A stretch of DNA of 64,000 nt from Pseudobacteriovorax antillogorgiicola (lineage in GTDB: Bacteria; Bdellovibrionota_B; Oligoflexia; Oligoflexales; Oligoflexaceae), in NCBI RefSeq assembly GCF_900177345.1, contig NZ_FWZT01000013.1, positions 1 to 64,000 on the forward strand, written 5' to 3'. The stretch's first letter is position 1. Each line of letters begins with the position of its first letter. Below are positions 58,738 through 64,000 of this stretch, in pieces. The position numbers and the translations under genes are program-made. The notes below the pieces were generated by a model. That model was not told the origin of the DNA. It saw nothing but the letters and a program-made list of their open reading frames with translations, and did no database searches.

Positions 58738-60193
58738 AGGTATTGAGTAAATCTTGAGCCCTGGATAAGGTATCCGCCTCGGGAGCAGATTTATCCTTGC
58801 GCCAGCGTAAGATCCTAGGGAAGCGTAGTGCGATTTTCGATTTGTGTCGACCAGAGGGAGATATTCCTTCAAATGCCAGTTCAAAAACTTGAACTGGTTC
58901 TACCTGACGAACGGGACCAAACTTCTGCTCCGTATGGCGTTTGATCCAGCGATCAAGTTCAACAATTTCAACTTGATTTAGTCCCGTGTAGGCCTTGGCA
59001 ATAGGCACCAGCTCCTGCCCTCGCCAAACCGCGAATGTATAGCTGGTACAAAGATTTGCCCGCCTCCCATGCCCACCTTCTGCGTAGATCATAACCACAT
59101 CGAGTGTGAGCGGCTCGACTTTCCACTTCCACCAATCACCCTTCTTACGGCCGTGATGATACCGCGAATCCCAGAGTTTGAGCATCAGCCCTTCGGCAAG
59201 CTTATCTCTGGAAACTTGCCAAGTTTTTTTTAGCTCACCCCAACTGCGGCATTCATGCCTTTCGCTTAGGAGTATCGAACTTTGACCTTTCATAAGATCT
59301 TCCAAGATCTCTCGCCGAAATCTCAAGGGCTTTGAGCGAATATCGTCCCCCTGCCACTCTATTAAATCGTAGGCCACAAGCCTGACTGGCAACTCGCCTT
59401 GGATTTTTGGACTGGGCTTCTTTCTACCAAGTCTCTTCTGTAATTGATGAAAAGGGGCTGGCAGATTTGCTCGGATATCCCACACAAGCAACTCTCCGTC
59501 GAGTACGGTACCGTTGGGAAGATCTTGGGCCAATTCGAGAAGATCGGGAAACTGATCATTGATTAATTCCTCACCACGAGACCAGAGAAACGTTTGCCCT
59601 TGTCTCTTGATCAGTTGACACCGAATGCCATCCCATTTCCATTCTGCGCTATAGTTTTCAATGCTGCCAAGTGCCTCGGGGTCCACTTCAATGGGATGGG
59701 CGAGGCAAAAAGGGTATGGCTGAGCTAGATGGTCCCTCACATCGTGACTAGCATTGCGGAGCCTAGCGACAAAGTCACCAGTTACGGCCCAAGGGCCCAT
59801 GAGCCGATGAGCCACTGCGCTAGGTTCTAGTTTGAACGCACTAGCCACTGCTCGGGTCACTAGCTTTTTCGATACTCCGACGCGAAATCCGCCAGTAATG
59901 AACTTGTTAATCAGGAATACCTCTTGTCTATCAAACGATCGCCACAGATGTAAGAGCCTTTCTCGACGTTGCTGCTCGTTTAAGTCTTGCATCGGTTCAA
60001 TCAGAGTCGTGATCACACCTTCTAGATTAAGCTTCGCAAATTCACGATCTGTTTCGTTATCTGGGAGTAGTAAAGCAATAGTCTCCGCAATGTCGCCTAC
60101 AACCCCATAGCTTTCTTCGAGCAGCCAACCTGGAATATCATTGATTTCTTGTAGCCACTCCCGCATAAGCCGAGAGCTTACGACCCTTTTCAA
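58718..60193 (-). CDS. ATP-dependent DNA ligase of the ligase-associated repair set (5' end irregular)
   Basis: The enzyme seals nicks using ATP. Catalytic Lys186 lies in AEWKWDGIRCQLI (KxDG motif), followed by SRGEEL, DGELLVW, VRLVAYDLI, EGLMLKLWDSRYH and WWKWK motifs. The N-terminal DNA-binding domain (RLMREWLQEIN, FITGGFRVGVSKKLVTRAVA) is present. The first usual start is a TTG at 60193, which trims the family-typical beginning. About 44 codons upstream in the same frame encode LDATNSTNKK and DGDIAWALFFLTGRR, as expected for this family, but contain no ATG, GTG or TTG. See the entry at 60194-60329. Usually 530 or more residues; here 491 from the TTG. Confidence 0.85.
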   Translation of the reverse strand: MKRVVSSRLMREWLQEINDIPGWLLEESYGVVGDIAETIALLLPDNETDREFAKLNLEGVITTLIEPMQDLNEQQRRERLLHLWRSFDRQEVFLINKFITGGFRVGVSKKLVTRAVASAFKLEPSAVAHRLMGPWAVTGDFVARLRNASHDVRDHLAQPYPFCLAHPIEVDPEALGSIENYSAEWKWDGIRCQLIKRQGQTFLWSRGEELINDQFPDLLELAQDLPNGTVLDGELLVWDIRANLPAPFHQLQKRLGRKKPSPKIQGELPVRLVAYDLIEWQGDDIRSKPLRFRREILEDLMKGQSSILLSERHECRSWGELKKTWQVSRDKLAEGLMLKLWDSRYHHGRKKGDWWKWKVEPLTLDVVMIYAEGGHGRRANLCTSYTFAVWRGQELVPIAKAYTGLNQVEIVELDRWIKRHTEQKFGPVRQVEPVQVFELAFEGISPSGRHKSKIALRFPRILRWRKDKSAPEADTLSRAQDLLNTYGGRRA

Positions 60194-60329
60194 ACGCCGC
60201 CCAGTGAGGAAAAATAACGCCCAAGCGATATCGCCATCGGGTGCACATTGTAAGTAATGTTCTAAAATATCTAACTTCTTGTTCGTCGAATTAGTGGCAT
60301 CGAGTTGATAGAAGGTTTGAGGCTTTCAT
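60194..60329 (-). other. Family-typical ligase N-terminal coding segment without an in-frame start (frameshift or read-through)
   Basis: On the minus strand an ATG at 60329-60327 overlaps the exonuclease TGA (60328-60326) as ATGA, the normal coupling. It reads MKASNLL and then meets a stop after 12 codons. One base later, the +1 frame reads FYQLDATNSTNKKLDILEHY and continues without break into the ligase. Two extra T in CCTTC would restore MKASNLFYQLD, matching the family start. The ligase frame is also exactly the exonuclease frame, so it continues after the exonuclease stop. Either a sequencing/assembly error, a recent mutation, or recoding explains this. Confidence 0.75.
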
Positions 60330-61348
60330 TCGCCCTCCCCTTCATAAAGAGACTTCAAGTCTTCTGCTTCTAGCCGGTGGTTTTCCCTAAGAAACCTAGC
60401 AAGAACATCATTGTATCCATGTGTTACAAGAACCTTTGAGGCCTTTGACTGCTCAACAGTTCTAATGAGAGCTGGCCAATCTGCATGGTCTGAGATCACG
60501 AAGCCTTGATCCATAGCCCGTCGCCGTCTGCTCCCACGAAGGGCCATCCAGCCAGATGCAAGAGCCTGGGATGCCCCTGTTAGACGTTTGATCCATCGCC
60601 CGCCTTCGGCAGATGGTGGTGCTATCACTAAGGCCTGCTGCCAATCGGAGCAATCCCGTGGATCGTCAGCACTCCTATAATGAAAGTCTAGATTCAAAGC
60701 TTCTTGATAGTATTCCGTTAAGGCCACGCAAGAGTTGTGTAAGATCAACGGCCCTGGGTAACAACTGCTCCCACCTGATGAAAGAGACTGTAATTCGGCA
60801 AGGAGTCGTTGAGCTTTGCCAAGGGAGTAAGCGTAGAGCAATGCTGGTTTTCCCAGCTTAGCCATGGACTGCCACCAAGACAAAACATCCTCCACTACCA
60901 ATCTGGTATCGCGCCACTGGAACACCGGTAGAGCGAACGTAGCTTCGGTCACGAAGACATCGGAGCGAAGCGGTACGAAGCTTTGGGCGGTAGGGTCTGG
61001 TGCCCGTTTATAGTCACCGGAAACGACCCATACCCGATCGCCCGCTTCTAATCGGATCTGGGCGGAGCCAAGGATGTGCCCCGCTGGAAAGAAAGTCACA
61101 CCAACTCCATTCAGCTCGAAACTCTCGCCATAGGCGACTGATTCGAGTTGCTGTTCCTCGAAGCCGTATCGAATTCTCATGATTGAGCAGCTATGGGCAT
61201 GTGCAATATACCGCCCCATGCCTCGATAGCAGTGATCCCCATGAGCGTGAGTAATCAGAGCTGTCTCCACCGGGCGCCATGGATCGATGTAAAAGTCTCC
61301 TCTTTGGCAGTAGAGGCCTCGGTCATTGACTTGAAGTAGTTGTTCCAT
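60326..61348 (-). CDS. MBL-fold exonuclease, ligase-associated DNA repair
   Basis: A metallo-beta-lactamase-fold (beta-CASP/SNM1-like) exonuclease of 340 residues. The metal motif is THAHGDHCYRGMG, with later FPAGHILGSAQIRL, VSGDYKR, and VISDHADWPALIR near the C-terminus, all typical of the ligase-associated exonuclease. The ATG at 61348 is preferred to the preceding GTG. It is the first gene of the four-gene set and ends in ATGA with the presumed ligase start. Known homologues degrade DNA ends in the same pathway as the ligase, Lhr-type helicase and PdeM. Confidence 0.92.
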   Translation of the reverse strand: MEQLLQVNDRGLYCQRGDFYIDPWRPVETALITHAHGDHCYRGMGRYIAHAHSCSIMRIRYGFEEQQLESVAYGESFELNGVGVTFFPAGHILGSAQIRLEAGDRVWVVSGDYKRAPDPTAQSFVPLRSDVFVTEATFALPVFQWRDTRLVVEDVLSWWQSMAKLGKPALLYAYSLGKAQRLLAELQSLSSGGSSCYPGPLILHNSCVALTEYYQEALNLDFHYRSADDPRDCSDWQQALVIAPPSAEGGRWIKRLTGASQALASGWMALRGSRRRRAMDQGFVISDHADWPALIRTVEQSKASKVLVTHGYNDVLARFLRENHRLEAEDLKSLYEGEGE

Positions 61349-61532
61349 CACTCACCTGGACTTTAAGCTTTCCAACCTACCATTATCGGGATCTCAGGTT
61401 ATTTGTTCTCGCCTGATTCGGTGGCACCATTTTTAGCTCGATCACCCCTGCAAAGCAGCGGTTGAGTCATTCGCCGATCCGTGATTCACTTGCTGAGAGC
61501 CAGAAAACAAAATGAACTCTAGGAAATTTAGT

Positions 61533-62444
61533 ATGATACCGAAGCTTTACTATGCCGATCACATCGAACTTCCCCTACCTTCCGATCATCGTTTTCCAGC
61601 GGATAAATACCTGAAAACGAGACTCAAATTGAAAGAGCAACTTGGTTTGGCTGAAAACGACTTTCTACCCAGTCCTCTTGCCAGCTTCGATGACCTATGT
61701 CTCGTCCACGACCGCGCTTATGTGGATGGAATCTTTGAGGGCAGTTTGAGCGACCGGGCCCACAAAAAGATCGGATTTCCTTGGTCCCAGGGGCTTGTGA
61801 ACCGCTGCCGTGCCTCTACTGGTGGCACCTATCATGCCGCTCTTGGGGCCCTACGTGATGGCTATGGAGCCCAGCTAGCTGGTGGGACTCACCACGCCCA
61901 CTTCGATTTCGGAGCTGGCTATTGTGTTTTTAATGACTTTGCCGTGACAATTGCTAAGTTAAAACAAGAAGGGTCAATTGGTCGGGTGGCAATCATCGAT
62001 CTTGACGTTCACCATGGCGACGGCAATGCGAGCCTCTTAAGCCACAAGTCATATACCTTCGTCTTTAGTATGCATGGGGCCAAGAATTATCCAGCCCGTA
62101 AGCCAGACTCAGATCTCGATATCGCAATGGAGGATGGCACAGGGGATGACGAGTTTTGTCAGCGGCTTGAATCGAGCCTGCCACAAATTGCGAGCTTTGA
62201 ACCTGACTTAATCCTCTATCAAGCTGGTGTCGACGCCTTGGAAGAGGATCGCCTCGGACGTCTGGCTCTCAGCCATCAGGGATTAATACGTCGTGACGAA
62301 ATTGTCTTTGCCTTTGCCCGAGCCTTTCGAATTCCAATCGTTCATGTTTTAGGGGGCGGTTATTGCCACCCGATTGATCCTACGGTGGAAGCCTATGTGA
62401 ATACCTTTAAGACTGCATTCAAGACTTTTGGCTTCTCTAAATAG
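61533..62444 (+). CDS. Histone-deacetylase-family (class IV-like) amidohydrolase
   Basis: The 303-residue enzyme belongs to the arginase/deacetylase fold. The ATG at 61533, with AGGA 8 nt upstream, begins MIPKLYYADHIELPLPSDHRFP, like family members; an ATG at 61512 is a weaker option. The active site is intact: GGTHHAHFDFGAGYCVFNDFA (catalytic His pair), IDLDVHHGDGN (zinc Asp and His), and YQAGVDALEEDRLGRL (zinc Asp). It ends with HVLGGGYCH. Bacterial members act on small acetylated amines or acetyl-lysine proteins. Divergent from the repair operon and upstream of nei on the same strand. Confidence 0.92.
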   Translation: MIPKLYYADHIELPLPSDHRFPADKYLKTRLKLKEQLGLAENDFLPSPLASFDDLCLVHDRAYVDGIFEGSLSDRAHKKIGFPWSQGLVNRCRASTGGTYHAALGALRDGYGAQLAGGTHHAHFDFGAGYCVFNDFAVTIAKLKQEGSIGRVAIIDLDVHHGDGNASLLSHKSYTFVFSMHGAKNYPARKPDSDLDIAMEDGTGDDEFCQRLESSLPQIASFEPDLILYQAGVDALEEDRLGRLALSHQGLIRRDEIVFAFARAFRIPIVHVLGGGYCHPIDPTVEAYVNTFKTAFKTFGFSK

Positions 62445-62529
62445 CACGCTTTAGACGAACTGCTACCGTTTGCGGCATTGGTCGCAGCAAAGACAGATCT
62501 TAGTCCGATACGATGGTAAAGGAGGTGGA

Positions 62530-63354
62530 ATGCCCGAAGGACCAGAAATTAAGAATGCAGCCGATCGAATTGCCAAAGCACTGGTGGGTCTGGAGGTTGA
62601 AAAAATCCAGTTCGCCTTCGAACACCTCAAACCTTACCAGTCTGAAATCCGTGGAAACATTGTCGAAAAAGTTGAAGCAAGGGGGAAAGCCATGCTGATT
62701 GACTTCAGCTCCGGCTTGCATCTTTATAGCCACAATCAATTATACGGAGTTTGGAGGATCAGTAAGGCTGGCAACTACCCTAAGACGAAGAGACAACTTC
62801 GGGTTGAGATTAGAAACCAAACGCGGTCTGCTCTTCTATATAGCGCAAGCGACATTGAAGTATTACAAAGTCATGAGCTGGCTAAGCACCCTTTTCTCAG
62901 CAAGCTGGGTCCCGACGTACTATCCTCGGAGACTGATTGGAAAACAGTGAAGACACGCTTAGAATCCACCTCGTTCAGACGTCGTCGCTTGAGCACATTG
63001 CTTTTAGATCAACAGTTTCTTTGCGGCCTCGGGAACTACCTTCGATCAGAAATACTATTTCTCAGCCGACTACATCCGAATTCGAGACCCGTGGACCTGT
63101 GTAATTATCAGTTAGAGGTCCTAGCCAGCACCATATTGGAAACATCGCGCCAAGCCTACGAGCAAAAGGGCATCACCAACGACCTTCTTCGAGTGGAGCA
63201 ACTCAAAGCTGACGGACTCAAACGCTGGCAGTATCGACATCATGTTTTTTCTCGAACTGGACAGCCCTGCTACGAGTGTGGTTGCCTCATTCGAAAAGAG
63301 TCGTTTAATAATCGTCGCTGCTATTTATGCCCTCAGTGCCAGAGTCCAGGCTAA
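62530..63354 (+). CDS. nei: Endonuclease VIII-type DNA glycosylase/AP lyase (Fpg/Nei family)
   Basis: This enzyme removes oxidised pyrimidines and nicks the abasic site. AAAGGAGG lies just before the ATG at 62530, which exposes the mandatory Pro2-Glu3 (MPEGPEI); the frame open from 62470 is not used. Lys53 (EARGKAML) matches the Nei catalytic lysine. The helix-two-turn-helix segment FLCGLGNYLRSEILFLSRLHP is present. The C-terminal zinc finger has CYECG and CYLCPQCQ around a 15-20 residue loop. 274 residues is near normal. Its presence next to the ligase-associated operon and HDAC-like gene makes a repair-rich neighbourhood. Confidence 0.9.
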   Translation: MPEGPEIKNAADRIAKALVGLEVEKIQFAFEHLKPYQSEIRGNIVEKVEARGKAMLIDFSSGLHLYSHNQLYGVWRISKAGNYPKTKRQLRVEIRNQTRSALLYSASDIEVLQSHELAKHPFLSKLGPDVLSSETDWKTVKTRLESTSFRRRRLSTLLLDQQFLCGLGNYLRSEILFLSRLHPNSRPVDLCNYQLEVLASTILETSRQAYEQKGITNDLLRVEQLKADGLKRWQYRHHVFSRTGQPCYECGCLIRKESFNNRRCYLCPQCQSPG

Positions 63355-63419
63355 CTATTTTCCAACTTGCCGTAGCAGACTGAATAAGGTATAGGATCCT
63401 CTTTTGGGATTTTAATCAG

Positions 63420-64000
63420 ATGGCAAAGCCTGACACCCTATATCTGGCTCCCCTTCTGGGGATCACCGATGCCTGCTTCAGACAATGCTTTACGAAGCAT
63501 TTCAGTGGTTTCGATCGAGCCATTGCCCCGTTCGTCAAGACTTTATCAGGAGGGCGCTGGAAAGAGTCAAAAGTTCTGGACCTCGACCCGCGATTCAATC
63601 AAGCCTTACCTGTGGTGCCTCAGATCATTTCCAATAATACCGAAGACTTTATAGCCCTTGCCAACCACCTTATTACGCTGGGGTATAAAAGTATCAATCT
63701 CAATCTCGGTTGCCCCGTACCCATGGCTGCGGGGCGTGGCCGGGGCGCAGGACTCCTACCCCACCAGGATTTCCTTAGAGAATTTTTAGAGCAGATCATT
63801 GAAAGGATCTGCGTTCCTTTATCAATCAAAACCCGCATTGGCTTCCAGGAGCCCGATGAGCTGGAAGCTTTGGTGGAGATGCTCAATCAATTACCTCTCG
63901 AAACCGTTGCCATTCATCCTCGCACCGCTAAAGCATTATACAGCGGCGAAGTTGATCTTGATCGCTTCGATCGAATCGTCAACAAGCTCAATCAGCGGAT
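63420..64000 (+). CDS. tRNA-dihydrouridine synthase, 5' part (cut by window end)
   Basis: The frame starts ATG at 63420 and runs open to the window edge (193 codons). Translation shows Dus-family features: LYLAPLLGITDACFRQ near the start (FMN-site APM.GVTD equivalent), VPQIISNN, SINLNLGCPVPMAAGRGRGAGLL with the catalytic Cys in GCP, LSIKTRIGF and AIHPRTAKALYSGEVD. The enzyme reduces specific uridines in tRNA with FMN and NADPH. The GCP.(x) segment is VPMAAGRG rather than the common V.K...KG, fitting a divergent clade. The ribosome-binding site is weak (GGGA 10 nt upstream). Remaining part lies beyond 64000. Confidence 0.85.
   Translation, partial: MAKPDTLYLAPLLGITDACFRQCFTKHFSGFDRAIAPFVKTLSGGRWKESKVLDLDPRFNQALPVVPQIISNNTEDFIALANHLITLGYKSINLNLGCPVPMAAGRGRGAGLLPHQDFLREFLEQIIERICVPLSIKTRIGFQEPDELEALVEMLNQLPLETVAIHPRTAKALYSGEVDLDRFDRIVNKLNQR

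Noticed and set aside
1-64000. CRISPR arrays, tRNA or rRNA genes, prophage
   Set aside because: No regularly spaced direct repeats, no cloverleaf-like segments with TPsiC/anticodon patterns, and no structural phage genes were found; the single lysozyme domain is part of a membrane protein.

Overview
The window reads as chromosomal DNA of a Gram-negative bacterium. It has many lipoprotein signal peptides, outer-membrane barrel proteins ending in phenylalanine, Tat-type leaders on molybdenum enzymes, and two large 7TMR-DISM-type membrane signalling proteins. This mix, with CheA-like kinases and a membrane-tethered T4-type lysozyme, suggests the Bdellovibrionota/Oligoflexia or a related group. 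That placement is inference from gene content; there is no rRNA or tRNA here to test it.

Layout. 1-250: tail of an IS200/IS605-like transposase and a strong hairpin. 0.25-4.2 kb: ankyrin lipoprotein, a small protein, then an operon of YHYH lipoprotein, MORN-repeat protein and SCO1/SenC protein. 4.4-11.8 kb: CheW-like protein, an envelope operon (duplicated-domain lipoprotein, metzincin-type metalloprotease, barrel protein), and a STAS-like helical protein. 11.9-14.4 kb: rRNA-type methyltransferase and a photolyase-related protein. 15-22 kb: xdhA-xdhB-xdhC and adenine deaminase, together a route adenine -> hypoxanthine -> xanthine -> urate. 22-32 kb: 7TM histidine kinase, GH16 and GH17 beta-glucanase-type proteins, a barrel/CotH pair, a membrane lysozyme and a PA14 protein. 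32-36.7 kb: a second molybdenum hydroxylase (small and large subunits) beside an XdhC-MocA fusion gene. 36.8-40.2 kb: a putative zinc cluster (His-rich protein divergent from a 74-aa protein, a COG0523 GTPase, a small membrane protein and a metallophosphoesterase with a cysteine-substituted metal site). 40.3-43.5 kb: a third molybdenum hydroxylase. 43.8-54.5 kb: a secreted protein of unknown function, a CheA-like kinase with two small partners, a 7TM class III cyclase, a ZIP-like/SO_0444-type metal permease fusion and an anchored protein. 54.6-64 kb: a GNAT enzyme, the four-gene ligase-associated DNA repair operon (MBL exonuclease, ligase, Lhr-type helicase, PdeM), a histone-deacetylase-like enzyme, endonuclease VIII and the start of a tRNA-dihydrouridine synthase.

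How the parts fit. Three Mo-hydroxylase loci share the window with two XdhC-type maturation factors, one of them fused to a cofactor cytidylyltransferase domain. Metal handling recurs (SCO, His-rich protein, COG0523 GTPase, ZIP/permease fusion). DNA repair is well represented (photolyase-like, ligase-associated operon, Nei). The observations most worth following are: the ligase reading frame whose family-typical N-terminus lies upstream of any usual start codon and in frame with the preceding stop; the metallophosphoesterase with Cys at two metal-ligand positions inside a probable zinc operon; the photolyase relative without iron-sulfur ligands; the membrane-tethered lysozyme; and a [2Fe-2S] subunit missing one ligand cysteine. 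No CRISPR array, tRNA, rRNA or intact prophage was seen.
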